DNA of 64,000 bases from Clostridiales bacterium (GTDB lineage Bacteria; Bacillota; Clostridia; Peptostreptococcales; Anaerovoracaceae). Where the stretch lies: NCBI GenBank assembly GCA_015058275.1, contig SVCQ01000001.1, forward strand, positions 62,001-126,000. The letters are read 5' to 3'. This document shows positions 52,695 to 61,414 of this stretch, one piece after another; the first letter of the stretch is position 1, and every line of letters starts with the position of its first letter. The position numbers and the translations under genes are program-made. Under the pieces are notes generated by a model, which made no database searches, was not told the DNA's origin, and was given only the letters and a program-made list of their open reading frames with translations.

Positions 52695-54311
52695 ATGTTA
52701 AATGAGTTAAGAAATGTGATTTCAAACAAGGATATAGATCTTGTATTCCATCTTGAAAAAGCCATCGACAACAATGAATTCGAGATCTACTACCAGCCGA
52801 TAATCCACACCATCTCCGGTTCTCTGTGCGGATTTGAGGCTCTGGTGCGCTGGCACCACCCCAGCCTGGGCTTCCTTACCCCGGGACAATTCCTGACTCC
52901 GCTTGAAGAGACAAGACAGCTGTATCACCTGGATATATATGTTATCGAGAGAGTATGCCAGTGGTATGCGGAGCAGGTAAAGGACGGCAAGCCTGTAGTT
53001 CCGGTTTCGGTTAATCTCTCGCGTATAGACTTCGAGAGCACGGATATATTCCGCATTATAGAGGCTCTTACGGCCAAGTACCACATGCCTCACAGCATGC
53101 TTAATATTGAGATAACAGAGAGCGCCATCAGTGAGAATGCCCAGCACATGCATGCGACTATAGAGCGCTTCCGCAACGCGGGCTATCAGGTTTGGATGGA
53201 CGATTTCGGCAGCGGATATTCGTCGCTCAACACTCTCAAGGAATTCGAGTTCGATCAGATCAAGATAGACATGGTCTTCCTCTCGGATATGAGTGAGAGA
53301 TCAAAGCAGATAATCCGTGCGATGATCTCCATGGCCAAGGATATCAGCATGATCACTCTTGTGGAGGGAGTCGAGACGCGCGAGCAGGTCGAGTTCCTCA
53401 AATCCATCGGCTGCGACCGTATGCAGGGCTTCTACTTCTCAAAGCCTCTTCCGTACAATATGCTCGTGCCGCTGCTTACAGAGAAAGGCATCACATTTGA
53501 GACGGATGAGGACAGGCAGTATTACCACAGGATCAACAGGATCAACCTCCTAAGTCCATCACCTTTCTCATTCGTAGATAAGGATATACGGCATATGGAC
53601 AAGGGCATCCCTCTCGCTATGCTCGAGTACCGGGAGAGAGACGATGAATATGTATTGATCTATCAGGATGATGAATTCAGGCAGCTTATGAGTACTCTCG
53701 GCGCGTCCGACGCGACTGATGCCATACAAAAGCTGATCCACTTCGGCATCCTGACCCGTGAGGAGATAGATGATTTCTTTGCGCAGACCATCAGCAGCGG
53801 TGAGCACGAGATCAACTTCAAGACCAACGGCGATCTGTGCAGCGCAAGAGCGATGCTCGTGTCCTCAAAGCAAGGACACAAGGCTATGCTGCTTTCGATC
53901 AACAACATAACTCAGCGCATGAATATAAACCACGAGCAGCTGATCGACCAGAGCCTGATGAACATCTACAAGATGTATCTCAGAGTATCGATCATGAGGC
54001 CCGAAAAGAACGAGCTTATAACTGTCTTCTCGCAGGATCATCACGACATCTCTGTGGATGTCGTCCATAAGATGGACACACTGCTTGAGGATTACGCAAA
54101 TACTTCCGTACAGGAATCGGACCGCAGGAAGTATATGAACTTCCTGGATCCGGCGACTCTCGAGCAGCGTATACTCGAGAGCGGACGCGGCTTTATCAAC
54201 ATAAAGATAAAGACACTGGATGAAGACGGCGGTTACAGTAACAAGATGTATCTTGCGGTATCGACAGGCAACCACGAGGTGGTCCTGCTCGTAAGATATG
54301 CAAATCTCTGA
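52695..54311 (+). CDS. EAL-domain cyclic-di-GMP phosphodiesterase
   Basis: Predicted soluble enzyme that hydrolyses c-di-GMP. The EAL domain occupies about 18-265 and keeps the catalytic set: FEALVRW, VNLSRIDF, EITESA, DDFGSGYSSL, KIDM, EGVET and QGFYFSKP, so it should be active. No GGDEF domain is present. The remaining ~270 residues look like two PAS-type sensor domains (FRQLM to ITQRMN, then a second to the end), an EAL-then-PAS order seen in clostridia. No membrane segment. GGGAG precedes the ATG. It is divergent from the giant adhesin gene and 15 nt ahead of an aldehyde dehydrogenase in the same direction. Confidence 0.92.
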   Translation: MLNELRNVISNKDIDLVFHLEKAIDNNEFEIYYQPIIHTISGSLCGFEALVRWHHPSLGFLTPGQFLTPLEETRQLYHLDIYVIERVCQWYAEQVKDGKPVVPVSVNLSRIDFESTDIFRIIEALTAKYHMPHSMLNIEITESAISENAQHMHATIERFRNAGYQVWMDDFGSGYSSLNTLKEFEFDQIKIDMVFLSDMSERSKQIIRAMISMAKDISMITLVEGVETREQVEFLKSIGCDRMQGFYFSKPLPYNMLVPLLTEKGITFETDEDRQYYHRINRINLLSPSPFSFVDKDIRHMDKGIPLAMLEYRERDDEYVLIYQDDEFRQLMSTLGASDATDAIQKLIHFGILTREEIDDFFAQTISSGEHEINFKTNGDLCSARAMLVSSKQGHKAMLLSINNITQRMNINHEQLIDQSLMNIYKMYLRVSIMRPEKNELITVFSQDHHDISVDVVHKMDTLLEDYANTSVQESDRRKYMNFLDPATLEQRILESGRGFINIKIKTLDEDGGYSNKMYLAVSTGNHEVVLLVRYANL

Positions 54312-54326
54312 TAACGGAGGATCATA

Positions 54327-55754
54327 ATGGCAGGCATCAAATGGGATCAGGCAATGATCGATAATGTAGTGAGCGAACAGCAGCTTTTCTTCAGGACGAA
54401 CACCACGCTCGATGTAGACTGGCGCATAGAGCAGCTTAAGGCTCTTAAGAGCTCGGTAAAAAGGCACGAAAAGGATATACTGACTGCGCTCAGGCACGAC
54501 CTCGGCAGGCACCCTCTCGAGGCCTACTTTTGTGATGTCGGCACTGTGATACTCGAGATAAACGAGATGATCAGAGGAGTAAAGCGCTGGGCAAAGCCGG
54601 AGACTCACCTCAGCGGGATACTTAACTTCCCAAGCCTTATTACAAAAGTACATAAGATGCCGTACGGCACTGTCCTCATAATAAGCCCGTTCAACTTCCC
54701 TTTCACCCTGTCACTTGGCGTGCTGGCAGCCGCCATCGCAGGCGGCAACACCGCGGTCATAAAGGCGAGCTCCAAATCTCCGGAGTGCACCCGCGTGCTG
54801 AGAGAGCTGATAGACGACGCCTTCCCTGCTGACTACATCACCGTAATTGACGGAGGCCACGATGTGGCGGATATGTGCCTTGAGGCAAGATTCGACAAGA
54901 TATTCTATACGGGCTCTCCGCGTGTTGCCCGCCATGTCATGGAACGCGCGTCCGTAAATCTTACCCCTGTCGCCCTTGAGCTCGGAGGTGAGACGGGCAA
55001 CTGGGCAGTCGTAAGAAGCGATGCGGATATAGACGATGCGGCCCGTAAGATAGCCTTCTTTAAGATGTGCAACAGCGGGCAGATATGTATAAATGTAAAT
55101 CAGGTGGCAGTTGCCGAGGATGTGGCCGAGACTTTTGTAGATAAACTTAAAAGCGAGATCACTCGCCGCGTCGGCGAGCACACGAGCCAGAGCCCTGAGT
55201 ACCCTTGCCTCATAACAGATGCCGCGTATAGGAAGTGCGCCGATGAGGCAGAGCTATACAGAGATCGTATTGTATTCGGCGGCTCCGGCATAGAAGCCGA
55301 GCGCAAATACGATGCGACGATAATCTATCCTGTATCGATAGACGAAGATATTGTAATGCACGAGCTCTTCTGCCCTATCCTGCCTGTAGTGCCGTTTAAG
55401 GACAGCGAGGTCGACGATCTCATGGATACGATAGCCGGCCGCGAGCACGGCCTCTCGCTCTATGTGTTCACATCAGACAAAAAATGGGCAGACAGGGTCA
55501 TGACTACCCAGCAGTATGGAGGCGGATGTGTAAATGAGGTCTGCATGCATATGATGGTAAAAGGCGTACCTTTTGGGGGCACCGGTCACTCCGGCATGGG
55601 CGCCTATCATGGGATCTGGGGCTTCAGAGAATTCACTCACCCTCAGACCGTGCTATACGGCAAGACTAAATTGAACCTGCCGCTCAGAGAGCATCCGTAT
55701 GGAGGCATCAAAAATGCGTACAAGGACAAGCTCGTACGCATATTTGAACGCTAG
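54327..55754 (+). CDS. aldehyde dehydrogenase (ALDH3-like)
   Basis: NAD(P)+-dependent oxidation of aldehydes to acids. The 475 residues and order of motifs fit the short class 3 / fatty-aldehyde type: ISPFNFPFTLSLG near 112, KASSKSPE near 145, FYTGSPRVARHV near 194, catalytic Glu in LELGGE near 219 and catalytic Cys in NSGQICINVNQV near 252. Lys after LELGG, common in the family, is replaced by Glu. CGGAGGATC precedes the ATG. It is co-transcribed with the EAL gene and its stop overlaps the convergent YgjV-like gene by 4 nt. The substrate is unknown. Confidence 0.92.
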   Translation: MAGIKWDQAMIDNVVSEQQLFFRTNTTLDVDWRIEQLKALKSSVKRHEKDILTALRHDLGRHPLEAYFCDVGTVILEINEMIRGVKRWAKPETHLSGILNFPSLITKVHKMPYGTVLIISPFNFPFTLSLGVLAAAIAGGNTAVIKASSKSPECTRVLRELIDDAFPADYITVIDGGHDVADMCLEARFDKIFYTGSPRVARHVMERASVNLTPVALELGGETGNWAVVRSDADIDDAARKIAFFKMCNSGQICINVNQVAVAEDVAETFVDKLKSEITRRVGEHTSQSPEYPCLITDAAYRKCADEAELYRDRIVFGGSGIEAERKYDATIIYPVSIDEDIVMHELFCPILPVVPFKDSEVDDLMDTIAGREHGLSLYVFTSDKKWADRVMTTQQYGGGCVNEVCMHMMVKGVPFGGTGHSGMGAYHGIWGFREFTHPQTVLYGKTKLNLPLREHPYGGIKNAYKDKLVRIFER

Positions 55755-56353
55755 TGTTCTACATGCAGCATCCAGGCTCCGTCCTCTTCCGTATAGCCCA
55801 TCTTTTGGAGATATTCCTTGTGGGAATCCGAGAGAACGCCTCTGAACCTGACTCTGTTGATCCCTGACTCAGGCAGCCTTGAGTAGAGATATTTTGCGAC
55901 CGACAGGTCTCTGTAAGCTGCCTTTGAGTAATCGAGATCGATATCGAGTATCTTGCCTTCCCTCCTGCCGAGGAGCATGCCCACGGTGTCACCCTCGCAC
56001 ATGACGGCATATACATCATCGTCCTTGGCCTTCTCGATATCAAAGCCCGGGAAGAATGACAGGATATCATCTCTGTTGTAATCCAGGAAATACCTTACGA
56101 GGCTGTCGTCTGTGCTGCAGACTGCCATATCGTAGGGTTTTTTACTTTTTGTAAGCTTGTACAGATTGTACAGGTTAATGATGATGAGGCAGGCGTTCAT
56201 CAGAGCGAGCGGCATGGCTCCGACTATGAGTGCGTAGCAGCACGATATAATGCTTCCGAATGTGTTGATGATCCTCAGCCTCAGTATCGACGACATCAGC
56301 ATCGATACGACCACAAGCGCGGATCCTATATAACCTATAATTTCTATGATCAT
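55751..56353 (-). CDS. YgjV-like membrane protein with C-terminal GNAT-like domain
   Basis: 200 residues in two parts. Residues 1-75 have three membrane segments and match the YgjV/LbtU-type inner-membrane family (IIEIIGYIGSALVVVSMLMS; FGSIISCCYALIVGAMPLALMNACLI). Residues about 85-200 resemble a GNAT acetyltransferase-like fold (DDDVYAVMCEGDTVGMLLG; ILDIDLDYSKAAYRDLSVAKY; YLQKMGYTEEDGAWMLHV). The start at 56353 is preferred since AGGAGGGT is 7 nt ahead; an ATG at 56359 is too close. Function unknown; the fusion is conserved in some Firmicutes, as far as I recall. Confidence 0.7.
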   Translation of the reverse strand: MIIEIIGYIGSALVVVSMLMSSILRLRIINTFGSIISCCYALIVGAMPLALMNACLIIINLYNLYKLTKSKKPYDMAVCSTDDSLVRYFLDYNRDDILSFFPGFDIEKAKDDDVYAVMCEGDTVGMLLGRREGKILDIDLDYSKAAYRDLSVAKYLYSRLPESGINRVRFRGVLSDSHKEYLQKMGYTEEDGAWMLHVEH

Positions 56354-56494
56354 GGTCATACCCTCCTGTGTTCGTCTAATTATAACTAACGGACGTTATA
56401 AATGCACCTTAATATATTAAAAGCCCATTAGTGTGCTATACTTACGGATAGTATTTGGAGATAGTGTTTTGGATTTGATCAGCAGAACGGATAT

Positions 56495-58147
56495 ATGCAA
56501 AAGATAAAGACCTTTGATCTTAATACGAAATCGATAAGCGAAGCCGCGATCTTTGTGCAGGACAGCCTGAGTGAGTACGGCCTTGAGCCTAAGGCGCTGA
56601 TAAAGAGCACGCTGGCGGCTGAGGAAGCGATAGGCAGCCTTGTATCGCATGCCGCCGGGGACGGCAAGCTGAGAGTAAACGTGAGGAAGTTCCTCGGGAA
56701 TATCACCGTTGAGCTCAGCGCGCCGGGAGACAACTATTCACTGAGCGAAGAGATGTCTGCCGCAAGGCTTGATATCGATGATGAGGTAGGACCGAATGTA
56801 CAGGATACTATCAGGAACATCCTGCTTCGTTCGGTAAGAGGCGATTTAGATTACGCCCACAAAAATGGCTATAACCGCATCCGGATCACTATAGAGAAAA
56901 ACGGTCGTCTGTTCCTGTATCTGACCTTGGCAGCCATGCTGGCCGGAGCCGTCATTGGGCTTCTCTTGTCATCTGTGGCGCCCGAATCTGTAAACAGCGC
57001 GATCGACGGATATATTCTTACGCCTGTAAAGACCATGTATCTCAATGCTCTCAAGACAGTAGTCGCACCCGTAGTCTTCCTGTCCATAATCACATGCATT
57101 TCGGGTTTTACAGACCTAAGTGAGCTTGGCAGGATAGGCGGCAGGATATTTGCTCTTTATATGTCCACAACTGTGATAGCGGTCTGTGTCGGCATGGGCA
57201 CATACTTTTTATTTAAACCCGGCAGTGCGGGTCTTGCGGCCGCAGCCGCCGGTATGGGCAGTGCTGCCGGCTCAGCCGATACCGAGATCTCGCTCATGAA
57301 TACATTAATTAATATTGTCCCGTCAAATTTCGTTGCTCCCTTCCTTGAGAGCAATATGTCTCAGCTGATATTCCTCGCGATAATCTGCGGCATAGGAGTT
57401 GGCATGATCGGACAATACTCTCAGATACTAAGGCCGTTCTTTACGGCTCTGTATGAGCTCTTCATGAAGATCACCATAATGATAATCCGTCTGATGCCGA
57501 TCGCTGTTTTTTGCTCTACCGCTTCCATGCTGATCCAGCTTGGCATAAAGACCCTGGTATCAGTACTTGGGATGTTTGCCACCTTCCTGGTCGCTCTTCT
57601 GTTTATGATCGCAATATACTCTCTGATGATGCTTCTCATCGGAAGGCTTAGTCCTATACCGTTTCTGAAGAAATATTCTCCTGTCATGCTGCAGGTATTC
57701 TCGCTTGCATCGAGCAACGCGTCCATACCGGTTAACATGGAGGCCTGTGATAAGAAACTCGGTGTGAGCAGCAAGGTTTACAGCCTTTCGATACCTCTTG
57801 GCGCCACGATAAACATGGACGGTACCTGTGTCTTGCTTGCTGTCTTCGCGCTCTCTCTTGCCAAGATATACGGTGTAGCGCTGTCGCCTCATACCTTACT
57901 TATGACAGCGGTGACCATAATCATCCTTTCGGTGGGCGCTCCGGGGATCCCGGGAGCAGGTATCATCTGCCTCTCTGTACTGATAGTCCAGCTCGGCGTA
58001 CCGGTTGACGCCATGGGGCTTGTCATGGGGATAGCCCCGCTTGTAGGAATGTTCCTGACCACGACCAACTGCGCCGGAGATGTGGCAGTATCCACTATAG
58101 TCGCCAAAAATACCGGAGAGCTCGATCTGGAGAAGTACAACGCTTAA
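56495..58147 (+). CDS. dicarboxylate/amino acid:cation symporter with N-terminal HATPase-like domain
   Basis: 550 residues. From about 145 to the end it is a DAACS (glutamate/dicarboxylate transporter) protein: NALKTVVAPVVFLSIITCIS, FSLASSNASIPVNMEACDKKLG, the sodium/substrate helix GATINMDGTCV and the final VGMFLTTTNCAGDVAVSTIV. Residues 1-135 are extra: STLAAEEAIGSLVSHA followed by LRVNVRKFLGNITVELSAPG looks like the N-box helix and sheet of the histidine-kinase / anti-sigma ATPase fold. The usual NxxxNA is degraded and no G-box is clear, so ATP binding is doubtful. Its role may be to sense nucleotide or a partner (inference). The ribosome site is weak. A TATACT box lies near 56440. Confidence 0.82.
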   Translation: MQKIKTFDLNTKSISEAAIFVQDSLSEYGLEPKALIKSTLAAEEAIGSLVSHAAGDGKLRVNVRKFLGNITVELSAPGDNYSLSEEMSAARLDIDDEVGPNVQDTIRNILLRSVRGDLDYAHKNGYNRIRITIEKNGRLFLYLTLAAMLAGAVIGLLLSSVAPESVNSAIDGYILTPVKTMYLNALKTVVAPVVFLSIITCISGFTDLSELGRIGGRIFALYMSTTVIAVCVGMGTYFLFKPGSAGLAAAAAGMGSAAGSADTEISLMNTLINIVPSNFVAPFLESNMSQLIFLAIICGIGVGMIGQYSQILRPFFTALYELFMKITIMIIRLMPIAVFCSTASMLIQLGIKTLVSVLGMFATFLVALLFMIAIYSLMMLLIGRLSPIPFLKKYSPVMLQVFSLASSNASIPVNMEACDKKLGVSSKVYSLSIPLGATINMDGTCVLLAVFALSLAKIYGVALSPHTLLMTAVTIIILSVGAPGIPGAGIICLSVLIVQLGVPVDAMGLVMGIAPLVGMFLTTTNCAGDVAVSTIVAKNTGELDLEKYNA

Positions 58148-58157
58148 GGCTCTGCTT

Positions 58158-58262
58158 TTAATTGCTCACCCGCTCGAGAAGGCAGATGCTTTCCACATGC
58201 CCGGAAACGTCATTATGAATGCCAACGGTATGCGGAAAAATATCAGCGATTACGCTTGCCTG
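58158..58262 (-). pseudogene. possible remnant of a TrmA/RlmD-type methyltransferase C terminus
   Basis: In one leftward frame the 34 codons before a TAA at 58158 read like the extreme C terminus of a tRNA/rRNA uracil-5-methyltransferase: DIFPHTVGIHN, then GHVESICLLERV. The intact rlmD gene 3.2 kb upstream ends in NFPMTKHVETVVLM, the same position of the family. No start, no ribosome site and no upstream domain remain; it begins right after the ACP stop. It may mark an insertion of the ACP / condensation / ligase genes next to a methyltransferase gene. Judged by eye only. Confidence 0.35.
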
Positions 58263-58267
58263 ACCGG

Positions 58268-58492
58268 CTATTCTATGCCCTTATTTTTGAGATACTCGAG
58301 TATGTCACCGACAGTTTTCATTTGCATTATTTCTTCATCCGCTATTTCTATGTCAAAAATATCCTCAAAGTCGCCGACCATGGACACGACATCAAGAGAT
58401 GTGAGCATCAGGTCTTGTGTTAGGGATACGTCTTCTGTAATACTCTCCGCCTCAGTATACTTGCTTAAGATTTCTTTCACCTTGTCAAACAT
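58268..58492 (-). CDS. acyl carrier protein
   Basis: 74-75 residues, acidic, four-helix carrier fold. The phosphopantetheine attachment Ser lies in LTSLDVVSMVGDFED near residue 32. It is not the fatty-acid synthesis ACP by context: it directly follows a condensation-domain gene (the stop and a first ATG share a base) and an acyl-AMP ligase. The second Met (58492) is better spaced behind GGAGGAG than the first (58495). Predicted to hold the activated acyl group as a thioester for the condensation enzyme. No phosphopantetheinyl transferase is nearby. Confidence 0.88.
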   Translation of the reverse strand: MFDKVKEILSKYTEAESITEDVSLTQDLMLTSLDVVSMVGDFEDIFDIEIADEEIMQMKTVGDILEYLKNKGIE

Positions 58493-58494
58493 CA

Positions 58495-59742
58495 TTACTC
58501 CTCCATTACTTTATCTGCTATTTCTTTTACCTTCTGTTTGTCATCACGTATCCCTTCGATCAGGATCGCAGCAGATTCCTTCACCAGCCGCTCTGCCTTC
58601 CGGTCCGGATATTTCACGTTGTATTCGAGCTGCAGTATGATTCGGTCATCTCCACTGTCAATGATCTTCAACAGCATGACCGGCCCCATAACAGGCTGCT
58701 GATACTGCTCAATCCTCGCCTCAATATCCCCATCAAACGACGCCGTCTGATAACTGATCCACAGGTCATATGGTTCTTTGCCATTTGCATAATAACTCAT
58801 ACCTGCCTTCTGGTGTCTGTAACTGGACAGCCTGGAAAGGCTCACGGCGTTTATGCCGGCTTCAAAGCTTTGCTCCGCTTTTATGCAGATCCTGTTCGCC
58901 ACTCCCAGTGCAAATGCACCGACCGTATTCTTTTCTCTGATGCCCGCACGATTCATCGCAGTGATTCCCACATAAAAATCCTCTCTCCCCAACATTCTGC
59001 TCATCCAGATACAGACCGCTGTTGAAAAAAGATTGGCTTCCGCAACTTTGTGCGTCAATGCATAATCCCTGACGAATGCGACCTCGTTCTCCGACAGCTC
59101 ATACGCTCTCATGTGTTTCTCGAGGGAAACAACAGGCTCCGTTGACAGATGCGTACGCACAGGCAGGGTCTTTTCCTGCTCCGCAAAGAATGCAAGGTCT
59201 TTTTTGAAACGGGATGACTGCTTGTATTGTATCGCATTCTCGACGAAATCTCTGAACGGATAGGTCTTAACGTCCTCTCCATTCAGGATCTTAATGAACT
59301 GACTGCATATCAGGAATAATGTCCATGCATCCGATATGATGTGATGAACTCTTATAAGCGCTCCATAAGAGTCCGGCAGCATAACGATCTGCATATCAAA
59401 CAACTCATTGTCAGGTCCGAAATCGAGCGGCACAGCGGCCCACTCTTCCCTTCCGAATTTGTTCAATTCCTCTATGCTGCCAAATTCCTTCACTTTGAAA
59501 TTGCGCTCTTCAAAAGGAGCGACGAATTGCACCGGTTCTCCGTTTTCATCGGTGGTCACTCTGACCCGGATGCCTTCATTGATCCGTATGACTTCGTTTG
59601 CGGCATACTGCAGTTTTTCAATGCTTTGTGAACCTTTAAAAACAGCGCTCCCACTCAGGGTCAGCGCCATGCCAAACCCCCTGATCTGTTCGTCATACAT
59701 ATATCTTTGTTCATCGGTCAGTGGATATGATTCTATCTTCAT
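58495..59742 (-). CDS. stand-alone NRPS-type condensation domain protein
   Basis: 415 residues forming one condensation domain. PLTDEQRYMYDEQ near residue 7 resembles the C1 start motif, and HHIISDAWT near 132 is the catalytic HHxxxDxW with the second His as base; later blocks (GREDFYVGITAMNR; NTVGAFAL) fit C4-C5. Such enzymes, or related alcohol acyltransferases, join a carrier-bound acyl group to an amine or alcohol. It is not attached to adenylation or carrier domains, which here are the neighbouring genes. AGGAGGAGATG precedes the ATG. Acceptor and product are unknown; N-acyl amine or ester are equally possible. Confidence 0.8.
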   Translation of the reverse strand: MKIESYPLTDEQRYMYDEQIRGFGMALTLSGSAVFKGSQSIEKLQYAANEVIRINEGIRVRVTTDENGEPVQFVAPFEERNFKVKEFGSIEELNKFGREEWAAVPLDFGPDNELFDMQIVMLPDSYGALIRVHHIISDAWTLFLICSQFIKILNGEDVKTYPFRDFVENAIQYKQSSRFKKDLAFFAEQEKTLPVRTHLSTEPVVSLEKHMRAYELSENEVAFVRDYALTHKVAEANLFSTAVCIWMSRMLGREDFYVGITAMNRAGIREKNTVGAFALGVANRICIKAEQSFEAGINAVSLSRLSSYRHQKAGMSYYANGKEPYDLWISYQTASFDGDIEARIEQYQQPVMGPVMLLKIIDSGDDRIILQLEYNVKYPDRKAERLVKESAAILIEGIRDDKQKVKEIADKVMEE

Positions 59743-59767
59743 TACATCTCCTCCTGTGCAATCAAGC

Positions 59768-61414
59768 TTATCCCTGTTTCAGAAGATAACGTTTTATCTT
59801 CATTGTTGTCGTTTTTTCAAACGGTATATCGCGGATCTTCACTCCGCTTATGTTCTTTTGCATCGGCATTGTGCGATTGAATATACCGATATCTTCTTCA
59901 AGCCGGCTGCGCGCATCTGAGAAATGCTCCTCGTCCAGATAGAACTCCGCGGTTATGCTTCCCTTCTCCTCGTAACAAACTACATCAACTACATATTCCA
60001 ATCTCCCAAGCTTCATCTCCAGTTCTTCCGGCATCACATTTTCCCCGTTCGCCAGAATAATGAGATTCTTTTTGCGCCCGGTTATAAAAAGAAATCCATC
60101 CTCATCTATCCTGCCGTAGTCACCGGTCCTGAACCATTCACCGTCAAAGGCCGCCTCTGTCGCTTCAGGATCTTTGTAATAACCAAGCATCACATTGCTG
60201 CCTGCCACCATGATCTCTCCGACCCCGTTTTCGTCAGGATCATCTATCTTTATTCTGTTGCACGGAAGCGGCAAACCGACGCTTCCGAATTTATAATGAT
60301 GATTACGGTTTACCGAAACAATCGGAGAGCATTCCGTGATCCCATAGCCGTTCAGTACTTGTATGCCAAGATCATACAGGCCCTTTTCTGTTTCGGGATC
60401 AAGCGCGGCGCCCCCGCATATTATGAGCGCAAGCCTGCCCCCGAAATTCTCATGCACTTCCCGGAAAAGACTGCGTCTTCTGTCAATACCGAACTTCATC
60501 AGAAACCTGCTGAGCCTTATCCCTCTCTTCAGCCTTCTGTCACTGCCGCTCCTTTTCGCCGTATCCCATACGCCTTTATACAGCATATCTACCATCATCG
60601 GCACCGCCGCCACATTTTGTGGACAATTCCGTTGAAAATCCCTTAGAATGTGCTTCAGATTCCCGCTTATATGCAGATCTTTTATGTAGATAAAGGCTGC
60701 CAGCATCTGCGATGACCATGCAAATGTATGGTGTAGCGGAAGCAGGAGTTGTGCATTTTCAGCTTCTGCGTTCCTGCAGGCGCCCACAGTGTCGCTTGTG
60801 AGATTGCCGTGTGAAAGCATCACTCCTTTCATTCTGCCGGAAGTGCCGGATGTATAAACAATGCTCGCAAGAGTATCTCTGCCTATGGTCTCTCCCACAT
60901 CCTCAAACTGTGTATTTCCCTCATCAAGCAATCGCGCTCCGTCTGCCACGTATGCATCAAATTCCGAAAGGGGCATATACATTATATCTATGTATGGTTT
61001 CCCGAGATCCTGAAGAAATTCCATCGTTCTCCTGCACTTTTCGGAATACAGAATTGCTCTGCAGTCGCTGTGAAGTACGAGTTCGGCCAGATCTTCATTT
61101 GGCAGTCCTCTGTCAATAGGAACAGCTGTGTTGCCGCTGTTTGTAACTGCCAGAAAACTCAGCACCCATTCCGTTGAGTTCTCTCCGATTATTGCTATGT
61201 GATCAGAATGCAGACCCAGTGAAAGCAGATATGTCCCCAATCTTTCAACAATTCGGCTGCAGTCACCGAACGTAATGGGCTCATCATTGTGCCTGCCTCT
61301 GTAAAAAGCCGTTACGAACTCGCCTTTTTCTCTGCCGTTATCTACAAGCTCCCTCAGTGTACACACATCGGGTATTTCATATAATGGATAAGGTTTGTTA
61401 TTCATTGTTTTCAT
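59768..61414 (-). CDS. AMP-dependent acyl ligase (acyl-ACP/CoA synthetase-like)
   Basis: 548 residues of the adenylate-forming family. Motifs: YTSGTSGRMKGVMLSHGN (phosphate loop) near 190, NGYGITECSP near 355, FRTGDYGRIDEDG near 425, GRKKNLIILANG near 440 and the catalytic Lys in TTTMKIKR at the end. The middle (RRRSLFREVHENFGGRLALI) looks more like long-chain acyl-CoA synthetases than amino-acid A domains, so a fatty or aryl acid is the likelier substrate (inference). With the ACP it would act as an acyl-ACP ligase. Its ATG overlaps the rlmD stop by 17 nt and lacks a clear SD, so translation may be coupled; 61405 is an alternative start. Confidence 0.85.
   Translation of the reverse strand: MKTMNNKPYPLYEIPDVCTLRELVDNGREKGEFVTAFYRGRHNDEPITFGDCSRIVERLGTYLLSLGLHSDHIAIIGENSTEWVLSFLAVTNSGNTAVPIDRGLPNEDLAELVLHSDCRAILYSEKCRRTMEFLQDLGKPYIDIMYMPLSEFDAYVADGARLLDEGNTQFEDVGETIGRDTLASIVYTSGTSGRMKGVMLSHGNLTSDTVGACRNAEAENAQLLLPLHHTFAWSSQMLAAFIYIKDLHISGNLKHILRDFQRNCPQNVAAVPMMVDMLYKGVWDTAKRSGSDRRLKRGIRLSRFLMKFGIDRRRSLFREVHENFGGRLALIICGGAALDPETEKGLYDLGIQVLNGYGITECSPIVSVNRNHHYKFGSVGLPLPCNRIKIDDPDENGVGEIMVAGSNVMLGYYKDPEATEAAFDGEWFRTGDYGRIDEDGFLFITGRKKNLIILANGENVMPEELEMKLGRLEYVVDVVCYEEKGSITAEFYLDEEHFSDARSRLEEDIGIFNRTMPMQKNISGVKIRDIPFEKTTTMKIKRYLLKQG

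Noticed and set aside
58141..61414. horizontal transfer of the ligase/condensation/ACP set asserted from base composition
   Set aside because: The stretch looks somewhat different in codon use by eye, but this was not computed, so it is raised only as a question.
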